Below are positions 10,880-18,475 of a stretch of 64,000 nt of DNA, piece by piece (position 1 is the first letter of the stretch; the number at the start of each line of letters is the position of its first letter). The position numbers and the translations under genes are program-made. The notes under the pieces are model-generated. The model was not told where the DNA came from. It searched no databases and was given only the letters and a program-made list of their open reading frames with translations. The DNA is taken from positions 372,001 to 436,000 of the forward strand of contig CAVPCU010000005.1 of assembly GCA_963702575.1 (NCBI GenBank), given 5' to 3'. Source of the stretch: VRUE01 sp963702575 (GTDB lineage Bacteria > Actinomycetota > Thermoleophilia > Solirubrobacterales > 70-9).

Positions 10880-11364
10880 AACGCTCCTTTCAGCGCCTCG
10901 TAGCTCTGCTCGAGGGTCTGCGGCATCACCCGCGTGTCGGCGATCACCGGCATGAAGTTGGTGTCGCCGCCCCAGCGCGGGACGACGTGCATGTGGATGT
11001 GGTGCTCGACCCCGGCGCCCGCGACGCGGCCCTGGTTGAAGCCGACGTTGAAGCCGTGCGGCTCGTAGACGTCCTCGAGCCGGCTCATCGCCAACTGGGC
11101 CAGGGAGGTCATCTCGGCGACGGTCTCCGTCGGCAGGTCCTGGATCCTGCCGGTGTGCTCGTAGGGCGCGACCATCAGGTGGCCGTTGGTGTACGGGTAG
11201 AGGTTGAGGATGACGAAGCAGCGTTCGCCGCGGTGGACGATCAGGCTCGCCTCGTCGTCTCCCGCCGCCGGCTTGGCGCAGAAGATGCACTGCTCCTCGT
11301 TGTCCTTTGCCGCGTCCTTCACGTAGGCGAGGCGCCAGGGCGCCCAAATCCGAAAATTAGCCAC
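10876..11364 (-). CDS. HIT-family nucleotide hydrolase/phosphorylase
   Basis: This 162-residue histidine-triad protein carries the catalytic motif HHIHMHVVPR near residue 125 and an N-terminal CIFC pair typical of the zinc-binding Ap4A phosphorylase/hydrolase branch found in actinobacteria. It probably cleaves dinucleoside polyphosphates or nucleoside phosphoramidates. The ATG at 11364 is followed directly by ANFRIWAPWRLAYV, the usual family N-terminus. It is the first gene of the HIT-PMM-MBL-kinase series and lies 10 nt from the end of corA, which precedes it on the same strand. Confidence 0.92.
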   Translation of the reverse strand: MANFRIWAPWRLAYVKDAAKDNEEQCIFCAKPAAGDDEASLIVHRGERCFVILNLYPYTNGHLMVAPYEHTGRIQDLPTETVAEMTSLAQLAMSRLEDVYEPHGFNVGFNQGRVAGAGVEHHIHMHVVPRWGGDTNFMPVIADTRVMPQTLEQSYEALKGAF

Positions 11365-11374
11365 TCACGGCAGG

Positions 11375-12379
11375 CTATAGCCAGCCGCGCTTGCGGAAGT
11401 AGGCGACGGTGCCGACGAGGATCCCCAGCATCGCCGCGATCACGATCCAGAAGGCGGTCAGGTTGTCCTGGCCGGGCACGCGCACGTTCATCCCCCAGAT
11501 GCTGGCGAGGAGGGTCAGCGGCAGGACGATGACGCTGATCGAGGTGAGGACGCGGAGGATGTCGTTGAGGCGGTGGGAGATCACCGACTCGTTGGTCTCG
11601 GCGAGCGCCTCGGCCACCTCCTTGTAGTTCTCCAGCATGTCCCAGATGCGCTCGTGGGCGTCGACGATGTCGTCGAAGTAGATCTCGAGGTCGAGATCGG
11701 TCGCCAGGTAGCGCTGCTTGACCTTCTCCAGGTCGCGCAGCACCGGCCGCTGCGGGCGGATCACCTTGCGGAAGTTGATGATCTCCTGCTTGACGTTGGA
11801 GATGTCGCGGACGACCTCGTCGGAGCGCCCCTCGAAGATGTCGTCCTCGAGCGCGTCGAGCTTGTTGCCGATCTTGCGCAGCATCGGGAAGCAGTAGTCG
11901 AAGCTGTCGTCGACGAGGCGGTAGAGCAGGTAGCCCGAGCCGCGCGAGAAGAGCTGCTCGCGCAGCTCCTCTTTGGCGCGGCAGCGCTCGAACAGGTACT
12001 CGACCGGCTGCAGCGGCTGGTTGGGGATCGTCACCACGTAGCCGGGGCCGACGAAGAGGTCGAGCTCGCCGGCGCCGAGCCGGCCGGCCGCCGGGTCGAA
12101 GACGGGCAGGTGCAGGACGATGAACAGGTAGTCGTCGTAGACGTCGATCTTCGGCCGCTGGTTGCGCGAGAGGACGTCCTCGAGGTCGAGGGCATGGAAC
12201 TCGAAGTGGGTCTCCAGCCAGGCGCGCTCGGGCGCGCCTGGCTGCTCGATGTTGATCCAGCGCAGACCGGCGGCGTCGATCTGCTCGACGCGTGGCGCCT
12301 GCGGCTCAGCCTGCGGCGCCGCGAGCAGCTCGTCGCGCCGGACAGCCCGACGCAGCCTCGGTTTCGGAAGGTTCGGCAT
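11375..12379 (-). CDS. corA: CorA-family Mg2+/Co2+ transporter
   Basis: CorA is a pentameric divalent-cation channel of the cytoplasmic membrane. This 334-residue protein has the large cytoplasmic N-domain (DLEDVLSRNQRPKIDVYDDYLF), a long helical stalk, and two C-terminal membrane helices. The first helix ends in the GMN selectivity motif (IWGMNVRVP), and the second ends in the short basic tail YFRKRGWL. ATG 12379 is chosen because it gives the usual N-terminal length. An ATG-less extension further upstream would run into the riboswitch region on the other strand. The gene is divergent from the riboswitch-controlled operon. Confidence 0.93.
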   Translation of the reverse strand: MPNLPKPRLRRAVRRDELLAAPQAEPQAPRVEQIDAAGLRWINIEQPGAPERAWLETHFEFHALDLEDVLSRNQRPKIDVYDDYLFIVLHLPVFDPAAGRLGAGELDLFVGPGYVVTIPNQPLQPVEYLFERCRAKEELREQLFSRGSGYLLYRLVDDSFDYCFPMLRKIGNKLDALEDDIFEGRSDEVVRDISNVKQEIINFRKVIRPQRPVLRDLEKVKQRYLATDLDLEIYFDDIVDAHERIWDMLENYKEVAEALAETNESVISHRLNDILRVLTSISVIVLPLTLLASIWGMNVRVPGQDNLTAFWIVIAAMLGILVGTVAYFRKRGWL

Positions 12380-12443
12380 CGCTCGGGCTGATCGTCTCGT
12401 CGGGCATCGCCCGCGATGGTACCCTTCCTCGCACACATAAGCG

Positions 12444-12559
12444 CCACATCTAGAGGGGTGGAGGGACTGGCCCAACGAAGCCCCGGCAACCACCTCGGAC
12501 CATCGGTTCGAGGGGAGGTGCCAACTCCAGCAGGTCGATTCGGGACCTGGAAGATGTGG
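12444..12559 (+). ncRNA. SAM-I (S-box) riboswitch
   Basis: The aptamer matches the SAM-I consensus in order: P1 5' strand CCACATCT (12444-12451), AGAGGGGTGGAGGGACTGG, GAAGCCCCGGCAACC, the P3 hairpin, GGTGCCAACTCCAGCAG, the P4 hairpin, then GGAAGATGTGG, whose AGATGTGG (12552-12559) closes P1. The 3' P1 strand (TGTGGGG, 12555-12561) can instead pair with CCCCACA (12581-12587). That pairing would block the terminator stem that follows. The predicted logic is SAM bound, P1 closed, terminator formed, operon off. Confidence 0.96.
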
Positions 12560-12574
12560 GGGACGTCCGATCGG

Positions 12575-12604
12575 ACCTCGCCCCACACAAGGCGAGGTTT
12601 TTTT
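12575..12604 (+). terminator. riboswitch expression-platform terminator
   Basis: ACCTCGCC (12575-12582) pairs with GGCGAGGT (12591-12598) around an 8-nt loop, and a run of seven T follows at 12598-12604. It lies 25 nt before the downstream start codon and shares bases with the predicted antiterminator, so it is the OFF state of the SAM-I switch. Confidence 0.92.
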
Positions 12605-12628
12605 CTAGGAAAGGAAGAGGAAGATCGG

Positions 12629-13867
12629 ATGTCGGTAGAGAGCCTGAAGTGCAAGGAGTGCGGGGCGACGTACGAGCTGGGTGCCAGCTACGCCTGCGAG
12701 CGCTGCTTCGGCCCGCTCGAAGTTGCCTACGACTACACGGAGTTCGACGCCGCCGAGGCGAAGCGCCGCATCCAGGCGGGCTCGCAGGGGATCTGGCGCT
12801 ACCGCGACTTCCTCCCGTTCGAGGGACGCCCGGTCGACCCGCTCGAGCCGGGGTTGACTCCGCTGGTGCGCGCCGACCGCCTCGCCGACCGGCTCGGGCT
12901 CGACGCCGAGTTGTGGATCAAGAACGACGCCGCCAACCCGACCCACTCCTTCAAGGACCGGGTCGTCGCGGTCGCGGTCGCCAAGGCGCGCGAGCTCGGC
13001 TTCGAGACCGTCGCCTGCGCCTCGACCGGCAACCTGGCCAACGCCGTCGCCGCCCATGCCGCCGCCGCGGGCCTCGAGTCCTACGTCTTCGTCCCCGCCA
13101 ACCTGGAGGAGCAGAAGCTGCTCGCGACCGGGATCTACGGCACCAACCTGGTCGGCGTGCGCGGCAACTACGACGACGTCAACCGCCTCTGCACGCAGCT
13201 CGCCGAAACGCGCCCGTGGGCCTTCGTCAACGTCAATCTGCGCCCCTACTACGCCGAGGGCTCGAAGACGCTGGCGTACGAGACCGCCGAGCAGCTCGGC
13301 TGGCAGCTGCCCGACCGGGTCGTTTGCCCGATCGCCTCCGGCTCGCTCTTCACCAAGGTCGGCCGCGGCTTCCAGGAGTGGCTCGACCTGGGGCTGATCT
13401 CCGGCGAGCAGCCGGTCTTCAACGGCGCCCAGGCACAGGGCTGCAGCCCTGTCGCGACCGCCTTCGCCGAGGGCTGGGAGGTCTGCAAGCCGCAGAAGCC
13501 GGAGACGATCGCCAAGAGCCTGGCGATCGGCGACCCCGCCGACGGCCCCTACGCGCTCGAGCAGGCGCGGCGCAGCAAGGGCTCGATCGACATGGTCGAC
13601 GACGAGGAGATCCGCGCCGGCATCCGCCTCCTGGCGGAGACGACCGGGATCTTCACCGAGACCGCCGGCGGGGTGACGATCGGCGTCCTCGCCAAGCTGG
13701 CCGAACGTGGGGACATCGCCGCCGGCGAGCGCGTCGTCGTCTACATCACCGGCGAGGGGCTGAAGACGCTCGACGCCGCTCGCGATAGCTTCCGCATGCA
13801 CGAGATCGACCCCGATCTCGACAGCTTCGAGTCCGAGTTCGAATTGCGCCAGGAGGTGGTCGCCTGA
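12629..13867 (+). CDS. thrC: threonine-synthase-like PLP enzyme under SAM riboswitch control
   Basis: This is a 412-residue fold-type II PLP enzyme. The N-terminal zinc ribbon has Cys 8, 11, 23 and 26. The PLP lysine is Lys109 in THSFKDR, the substrate/phosphate loop is CASTGNLANAV, and the PLP phosphate loop is PIASGSLFTK. By family it would turn O-phosphohomoserine into threonine. Its control by a SAM-OFF riboswitch and its 1-nt overlap with a MoaD/ThiS-like gene do not fit plain threonine synthesis. An alternative is sulfur transfer to O-phosphohomoserine, giving homocysteine. The ATG at 12629 follows a strong ribosome-binding site (AAGGAAGAGG). Identity as a ThrC-family protein is firm; the reaction is open. 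Confidence 0.9.
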   Translation: MSVESLKCKECGATYELGASYACERCFGPLEVAYDYTEFDAAEAKRRIQAGSQGIWRYRDFLPFEGRPVDPLEPGLTPLVRADRLADRLGLDAELWIKNDAANPTHSFKDRVVAVAVAKARELGFETVACASTGNLANAVAAHAAAAGLESYVFVPANLEEQKLLATGIYGTNLVGVRGNYDDVNRLCTQLAETRPWAFVNVNLRPYYAEGSKTLAYETAEQLGWQLPDRVVCPIASGSLFTKVGRGFQEWLDLGLISGEQPVFNGAQAQGCSPVATAFAEGWEVCKPQKPETIAKSLAIGDPADGPYALEQARRSKGSIDMVDDEEIRAGIRLLAETTGIFTETAGGVTIGVLAKLAERGDIAAGERVVVYITGEGLKTLDAARDSFRMHEIDPDLDSFESEFELRQEVVA

Positions 13868-14139
13868 TGGCAGTGACGGTGAAGATCCCGACCCAGCTTC
13901 GCGCCGCGACCGGGGGCCAGGCCGAGGTCGAGGTCTCCGGCTCGACCGTGGGCGAAGTGCTCGACGCGGTCTTCGACGCCCACGGCGACCTGCGCGAGCG
14001 GATCACCCAGGACGGCGACCTGCGCCGCTTCGTCAACGTCTACGTCGACGGCGAGGACATCCGCTTCCAGCAGGGCCTCGAGACGGCGATCGACGAGGGT
14101 GACGAGGTAACCATCCTCCCGGCCGTCGCCGGCGGCTAA
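13867..14139 (+). CDS. MoaD/ThiS-family ubiquitin-like sulfur-carrier protein
   Basis: This 90-residue beta-grasp protein (VKIPTQLRAATGGQAEVEV ... VTILPAVAGG) ends in an exposed Gly-Gly, the tail that MoaD, ThiS, CysO and HcyS carry as a thiocarboxylate. Its length and the conserved insertion DLRRFVNVYVDGEDIRF resemble CysO-type carriers rather than short MoaD. The start ATG shares a base with the thrC-like stop (TGATGG), so the two proteins are made together. No molybdopterin or thiamine gene is nearby. I infer that it delivers sulfur to the upstream PLP enzyme, as CysO does for CysM. An activating MoeB-like adenylyltransferase must lie elsewhere. Confidence 0.88.
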   Translation: MAVTVKIPTQLRAATGGQAEVEVSGSTVGEVLDAVFDAHGDLRERITQDGDLRRFVNVYVDGEDIRFQQGLETAIDEGDEVTILPAVAGG

Positions 14140-14180
14140 TTGTCGATTTGATGACCCCATAGGGTCATAAATTCGACATT
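14138..14180. repeat. palindromic element A (CCCATA-loop family)
   Basis: TGTCGA (14141-14146) and TCGACA (14173-14178) are the outer ends of an imperfect palindrome. ATGACCC and GGGTCAT lie inside it around the centre CATA. It shares TTT...CCCATA...TAAA with the palindromes at 14894 and 39103. It lies directly after the sulfur-carrier stop and has no T-tract, though it could still act as a weak terminator. Confidence 0.7.
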
Positions 14181-14184
14181 GACG

Positions 14185-14958
14185 ATGAGACCGCCTGTGG
14201 CGATCCTCTGTGGTGGGCGTGGGACGCGGCTGCGGGAGCGGACGGAGACGGTGCCGAAGGCGCTGGTCGAGATCGGGGGCTGGCCGATCCTCTGGCACGT
14301 GATCGGGATCTACGCGGCGCAGGGATTTGAGCGCTTCTTGCTAGCCACCGGCTATCTGGGGGAGGCGGTGGAGGCGTTCGTCGCGGCCGAGCCGTGGCCC
14401 GGCGGCGTCGTGGTCGAGTGCGTCGACACCGGGCTCGACACGCCCACCGGGGGACGGGTCGCGCGGCTGGCCGACCGGCTCGGCGGCGGGACTTTCTGCG
14501 CCACCTATGCCGACGGCGTCGCCGACGTCGACCTCGACGCGCTGCTCGGCTTCCATCGCGAGCACGGGGCTGCGGCGACGATGACGGTCGTGCGGCCGAA
14601 CCTGCAGTGGGGGGTGGCCGAGCTGGGGGAGGGGGGCCGGGTCGAGGGTTTCGACGAGAAGCCGCGCAGCGAGCGCTGGATCAACGGCGGGTTCTTCTGC
14701 TTCGAGCCGGAGGTGTTCGAGTACCTCGACGAGGACAGCGCGCTCGAGCGCGAGCCGCTCGCGCGCCTCGCCGCGGCGGACGAGCTCCGCGCCCACCGCC
14801 ACGAGGGCTTCTGGGACTGCATGGACACCTACAAGGACGCGGTCACGCTCAACGACCTCTGGGCGGCGGGCGAGGCGCCCTGGGCGCTAGCCTCCGCTGA
14901 CTTTGACTTTAACCCCCATATAGCGACGATAAAGTCAAAGTCAGCGGCTGGACGATGA
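14185..14958 (+). CDS. sugar-phosphate nucleotidyltransferase, glucose-1-phosphate cytidylyltransferase-like
   Basis: The protein starts MRPPVAILCGGRGTRLRER, the nucleotide-binding loop of the family. VPKALVEIGGWPILWHVIGIYA and LATGYLGEA closely follow the RfbF pattern, and the later motif WINGGFFCFEPEVFEYL is also RfbF-like. The expected reaction is CTP plus glucose-1-P giving CDP-glucose, feeding the dehydratase-like gene that overlaps it (ATGA at 14955). The last 20 or so residues are encoded by a palindromic element and replace the short native tail after GEAPW. The gene is bracketed by palindromes A and B. ATG 14185 is preferred over TTG 14179. Confidence 0.8.
   Translation: MRPPVAILCGGRGTRLRERTETVPKALVEIGGWPILWHVIGIYAAQGFERFLLATGYLGEAVEAFVAAEPWPGGVVVECVDTGLDTPTGGRVARLADRLGGGTFCATYADGVADVDLDALLGFHREHGAAATMTVVRPNLQWGVAELGEGGRVEGFDEKPRSERWINGGFFCFEPEVFEYLDEDSALEREPLARLAAADELRAHRHEGFWDCMDTYKDAVTLNDLWAAGEAPWALASADFDFNPHIATIKSKSAAGR
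14894..14947. repeat. palindromic element B, 18-bp arms and 18-nt loop, inside gene end
   Basis: CCGCTGACTTTGACTTTA (14894-14911) is the exact reverse complement of 14930-14947. The loop ACCCCCATATAGCGACGA (14912-14929) carries CCCATA. The whole unit is 54 bp, the same 18/18/18 design as the element at 39103-39156, but with unrelated arm sequence. It supplies the last codons of the cytidylyltransferase-like gene while leaving the ATGA overlap with the next gene intact. Confidence 0.88.
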
Positions 14959-15950
14959 GCCGGGTTCTCGTCACGGGGGCGCACGGCTTCGTCGCCTCGC
15001 ACCTGGCGAAGGCGCTGCTGGCGCGGGGCGGCGCGGTTCGCGTCCTCGACCGCCCGGCGCCGCGCGAAGCCGACGTCGGCGGCGAGCGGCTCTCCGGCCT
15101 CGACCTGCTCGGGATCGGCGGGGAGGTCGAGCTGGCGGAGGGCGACCTGCGCGACGCGGAGGCGGTGAGCGACGCGGTCGCCGGCTGCGACGCGGTCTTC
15201 CACCTGGCGGCGCAGACGATCGTCGGGGTCGCGCGGCGCTCGCCCGCCGAGACCTTCGAGGTCAACGTGCGCGGCGCCTGGAACGTCTTCGAGGCGTGCC
15301 GCGTGCACGCGGTCGCCCGCACCGTCTTCGCCTCCTCGGACAAGGCCTACGGCTCGAGCCCCGAGCTGCCCTACCGCGAGGACTTCCCCCTGCGTGCCGC
15401 CTACCCCTACGACGCCAGCAAGGCAGCGGCGGACATCGTCGCCCGCAGCTACGCTCACGCCTACGGCGTGCCGCTCGCGGTGACGCGGTTCGCCAACGTC
15501 TACGGCGGCGGCGACCTCAACTTCTCGCGGCTGATCCCTGAGACCGTCGTCGCCGTGCTCGAGGGCCGCGCGCCGGCGATCCGCTCCGACGGCAGCCCGG
15601 AGCGCGACTTCCTCCACGTCGAGGACGCCGTCTCCGCCTACCTGGCGATCGAGGCGGCGCTCGCCGGCGGCGAGGCCGCGGGCGAGGCCTTCAACGCCGG
15701 CGGCGAGCGGCCGCACTCGGTGCGCGAGGTGGTCGGGCTGATCGCCGAGCTCGCCGGCTCGGAGGTCGAGCCCGACTTCCAGGGCGAGGGCAATCCCGAC
15801 GGCGAGATCGACCGCCAGTTCGTCGACTCGACCAAGCTGCGCGAGCTGACCGGCTGGGCGCCGAAGGTGGGCCTCGACGACGGCCTGCGGGAGGCGCTCG
15901 AGTGGTACCGCGCGCACCCCGAGGCCCGGCCTGCGAAGGTTGTCGCCTAG
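14955..15950 (+). CDS. NAD-dependent sugar dehydratase/epimerase, CDP-glucose 4,6-dehydratase-like
   Basis: This is a 331-residue extended short-chain dehydrogenase. It has GAHGFVASHLAK (Rossmann NAD loop), VFHLAAQT, and the catalytic YDASK (Tyr-x3-Lys). SSDKAYG in place of the usual Ser-Ser-Ala is the RfbG pattern, and NFSRLIPETV follows it as in that family. It probably converts the CDP-glucose made by the overlapping upstream gene into CDP-4-keto-6-deoxyglucose for a surface or secreted deoxysugar. No further deoxysugar genes follow, so the end product is unknown; GDP- or dTDP-sugar substrates cannot be excluded. Confidence 0.8.
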   Translation: MSRVLVTGAHGFVASHLAKALLARGGAVRVLDRPAPREADVGGERLSGLDLLGIGGEVELAEGDLRDAEAVSDAVAGCDAVFHLAAQTIVGVARRSPAETFEVNVRGAWNVFEACRVHAVARTVFASSDKAYGSSPELPYREDFPLRAAYPYDASKAAADIVARSYAHAYGVPLAVTRFANVYGGGDLNFSRLIPETVVAVLEGRAPAIRSDGSPERDFLHVEDAVSAYLAIEAALAGGEAAGEAFNAGGERPHSVREVVGLIAELAGSEVEPDFQGEGNPDGEIDRQFVDSTKLRELTGWAPKVGLDDGLREALEWYRAHPEARPAKVVA

Positions 15951-15952
15951 CC

Positions 15953-16746
15953 ATGTGCGGGCGCTTCACGGTCACTGCCAAGGACACCAAGACGATCGCC
16001 GACCGCTTCCAGGTCGAGCTCGAACGCTCGCTCGAGCGCAACTCCGCCGGACAGGCGCCGCCGCCGGCAAAGGAGCGGGCGAAGAAGGCCGAACGGGGCT
16101 TGGGAAGGTTCAACGTCGCTCCCACCCAGGAGGTCCTGACCGTCCGCTCCTCGCCCGACCCCGAGGAGGCGGCGAGCGGCGAGCGCGAGGCGCGGCTGAT
16201 GCGCTGGGGCCTGGTGCCGCGCTGGGCGAAGGACCTCAAGGTCGGCTACCGGATGATCAACGCCAAAGCCGAGAACCTCGACTCGAGCCGCGCCTACGCG
16301 CCGCTGGTCGGCAAGTTCCGCCACCGCTGCCTGATCGTCGCCGACGGGTTCTACGAGTGGATGGTGGCCGAGGACCCCAAGCAGCCGCGCCAGCCCTGGC
16401 GCTTCACGGTCGACGGAGGCGAGCCGTTCGCCTTCGCCGGCCTCTGCACGCGCAAGGAGTGGAGCGGGGGGAGGACCGCGGCTTCGAGGACGGCTGGCTC
16501 TACTCGTGCACGATCGTGACCACCACGCCGAACGCGGTCGTGGCGCCGGTCCACGACCGGATGCCCGCGATCCTGCCGGGCCCCGACGCCGAGGCCGCCT
16601 GGCTGCGCCCCGACCTCAGCGCCGAGGATGCGATCGCGATGTGCGGCCCGCTTCCCGCCTCCCGCATGCAGAGCGCCCCCGCCAACCCGAAGCTGAACAA
16701 GGTCGGCAAGGGCATCGAAGGCCCCGAGCTCCTCGTCGCCCCCTAG
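15953..16746 (+). CDS. yedK: SRAP-domain protein YedK/HMCES (one frameshift)
   Basis: SRAP proteins form a covalent crosslink with abasic sites in single-stranded DNA through the N-terminal cysteine. Here MCGRF puts Cys2 directly after the start Met, and the further motifs NVAPTQEV, RWGLVPRWAKD, INAKAENLDS, CLIVADGFYEW and PVHDRMPAIL are all present. Residues near 25-45 form a charged linker insert. One frame jump in a G-run near 16468 divides the gene. The stop codon lies in a CTAG shared with the stop of the convergent gene. It begins 2 nt after the dehydratase but is functionally unrelated to it. Confidence 0.9.
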
Positions 16747-17456
16747 CCCAGGCTGCCGGCGGTGCGGACCGCGGCGGCGCCGGCGCCGGTCTGCAGGGTG
16801 CAGGAGATTTTGATCGAGGCCTGGCCCGAGGTGCGCCAGAAGCTGGCGAAGCCGAGCGCCAGCGGCTTCCCCAGGCGACCCTGGGGCAATCCCCACTGCC
16901 ATTCCTGGGAGGCCGTGCGGTGCGGCAGCCAGCTGACGACGACGCCCGGCAGGTCGGTGAAGGCCGAGAAGGCGTCGCCCATTTCCAGCGAGGCGAATTC
17001 GGCGCCCTGGATCGGCAGCCTGATCCCGACGCTTCCGGGGACTTCCTGCTTGGTCAGGTTGTATTCGCCGCTGGAGCGGGGAAAGGCGCCGCGGCTGTTG
17101 ACCGTGCGCCCCAGTTCGGCGCCCCGCCCGCCGCCCATCCGGCAGCGCACCCGGGCCTGGCCGACGGCGGAGCCGGCTGCGATCCGCAGCACCGAGGTGG
17201 CGCGGTAGACGCGTTCGCCTTCGATGTTCGCTTCGGTCGCCCGCAGCCCGCCGTCCTCGAGCCGCATCGAGCCGCCGCCGGGAATCGCCGCCGGCGCCGA
17301 GTCGGGGATCGGCGTCCGCGCAACCCATTCGATTTCCACCGAGCTGCCGCCCGCCTCGCTGGTCGAGAGCAGCGCCGCGGCGATCGTCGCCACCAGCCCC
17401 ACCGCGATAACGATCAAGATCCCGCGCGGCGGGCGCGATTCGAAGGCCGCTTTCAC
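16743..17456 (-). CDS. hypothetical exported/membrane-anchored protein
   Basis: This protein of about 237 residues has one N-terminal hydrophobic segment (GILIVIAVGLVATIAAALL) after a short basic stretch. That is an uncleaved anchor or signal peptide, and the rest is probably extracytoplasmic. Two cysteines in the exported part (RVRCRM and KISCTL) could form a disulfide. I recognise no family. GTG 17456 is chosen; TTG 17465 would add three residues, and neither has a clear ribosome-binding site. Its stop overlaps the YedK stop within CTAG, so the two genes converge with no terminator between them. Confidence 0.6.
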   Translation of the reverse strand: MKAAFESRPPRGILIVIAVGLVATIAAALLSTSEAGGSSVEIEWVARTPIPDSAPAAIPGGGSMRLEDGGLRATEANIEGERVYRATSVLRIAAGSAVGQARVRCRMGGGRGAELGRTVNSRGAFPRSSGEYNLTKQEVPGSVGIRLPIQGAEFASLEMGDAFSAFTDLPGVVVSWLPHRTASQEWQWGLPQGRLGKPLALGFASFWRTSGQASIKISCTLQTGAGAAAVRTAGSLG

Positions 17457-17613
17457 GGGCGGCAACCTATCGCCAGCCGCAGACCCGACGCGCCCGTGCC
17501 CATCACGGAACTGTTTCGATCCCGAGACTGGATTGGCGCAAATGCGTCTTGTTGCGTGGCAATTGCCCTGTCACCGTCGACCCATGATCTCAACCAAGAA
17601 ATTGACAGGGAAA

Positions 17614-17988
17614 ATGCTTCATTCAGAGACTCCTCGCTGGCAACCCTTGATCAACCTGGTCGGCAACCAGGTGGAGCACTTCATGTGGATGTTCGAGGTC
17701 GAACTGGAGGACGGCCGTCATCTACATGCTTACAAGCACTGGTGGACCAGGCGCTACATCCACCTCACCCCTGAGGGCTGCGCCTTTGTCTATCTACATC
17801 GCGAGGGCGACCGCGACGACCCGGGCTTGTACCGACAAGTCGACGTCTACTCGCAGCTCCAACGCGTACTTCCTAGCGGCAAGCAGCTCGAGGACTACGA
17901 GTCTTTCCTGGAGGAGGTGGGGGAACGCGCCCGACAGGATTCGAACCTGTGGCCTCGACCTCCGGAGGGTCGCGCTCTATCCAGCTGA
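17614..17988 (+). CDS. small conserved-looking hypothetical protein running into a tRNA gene
   Basis: The conserved-looking part reads WQPLINLVGNQVEHFMWMFEVEL then HAYKHWWTRRYIHL. It is rich in aromatic residues and seems to be one small domain of about 100 residues. The ATG at 17614 has AGGG seven bases upstream; ATG 17584 is also possible. The natural end is unclear: the open frame continues through the antisense strand of the tRNA-Arg gene, giving the typical nonsense tail RQDSNLWP. A lost stop or a one-base error near 17930 is likely. No function can be assigned. Confidence 0.5.
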   Translation: MLHSETPRWQPLINLVGNQVEHFMWMFEVELEDGRHLHAYKHWWTRRYIHLTPEGCAFVYLHREGDRDDPGLYRQVDVYSQLQRVLPSGKQLEDYESFLEEVGERARQDSNLWPRPPEGRALSS

Positions 17989-17999
17989 GCTACGGGCGC
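17926..17999 (-). tRNA. tRNA-Arg (CCG)
   Basis: Read on the minus strand, the cloverleaf folds completely: acceptor GCGCCCG/CGGGCGC, D arm GCTC...GAGC, anticodon stem CGACC/GGTCG around loop CTCCGGA (anticodon CCG, decoding CGG), and T arm ACAGG-TTCGAAT-CCTGT. The body is 73 nt plus a G discriminator, and CCA is not encoded. Confidence 0.97.
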
Positions 18000-18080
18000 A
18001 CATCTGGCAGCTTAGTCCCTCGATGAAGCTAGTGCTGAGCGAACACCTGTTCTGTCCGTGCGAATACATAAAGTTGCGAC

Positions 18081-18464
18081 ATGGAGGGGCAACCGTACGA
18101 TCTCGTCGTTCACCTTAGAGACAGCGAGTTCCTGAGAGTCCAATGCAAGACTGCATCGCCCCTGCAGGGCTGTGTCGTTTTCAACAGCCACAGCACCGAT
18201 CACGGCCGTGGAGCGTTGCCGTATCACGGTCTCGCAGATGTTTTTGGGGTCTACTTCCCGCCGAGCGGGTTGGTCTACCTCGTTCCAGTTGAAGCTGTGG
18301 CCCGCTTCGAGGGTCGGCTTCGCCTGACGCCGGCGCGAAACAACCAACGAAAGGGAATCCGCAAGGCTGCGGACTTTGAGATCGACCGGTGGACGGCCGA
18401 CTCGCTTTGGGATGTCGTACGGCCTGGCGCCACTTGCGATGAATCGATGCTGACCGTCGCGTAG
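18081..18464 (+). pseudogene. PD-(D/E)XK nuclease-like protein, N-terminally truncated remnant
   Basis: QPYDLVVHL followed by LRVQCKTA matches the Asp and Gln/Glu-x-Lys half of the PD-(D/E)XK core seen in group-I-intron-associated endonucleases. GLADVFGVYFPPSGLVYLVPVEAV is the usual following strand. An in-frame TAA at 18069 leaves only a start just before the first catalytic strand, so the N-terminal helix is missing. The piece lies 82 nt beyond a tRNA gene and has lower G+C and less biased codon use than its neighbours. Both are signs of an old integration remnant. It may still be expressed as a short protein. Confidence 0.55.
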
Positions 18465-18475
18465 GCTCGCGGGCC

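Noticed and set aside
13867..14139. MoaD for molybdopterin synthesis
   Set aside because: No moa, mog or moe gene is nearby, the gene is translationally coupled to a PLP enzyme under a SAM riboswitch, and its length fits CysO-type carriers better.
14138..14180. An ordinary intrinsic terminator after the sulfur-carrier gene
   Set aside because: There is no T-tract on either strand, and the sequence shares a core with palindromes that lie inside genes, so it is listed as a repeat.
17927..17988. The C-terminal RQDSNLWP segment of the small hypothetical protein
   Set aside because: It is the antisense translation of the tRNA-Arg gene and a well-known annotation artefact, not real protein sequence.
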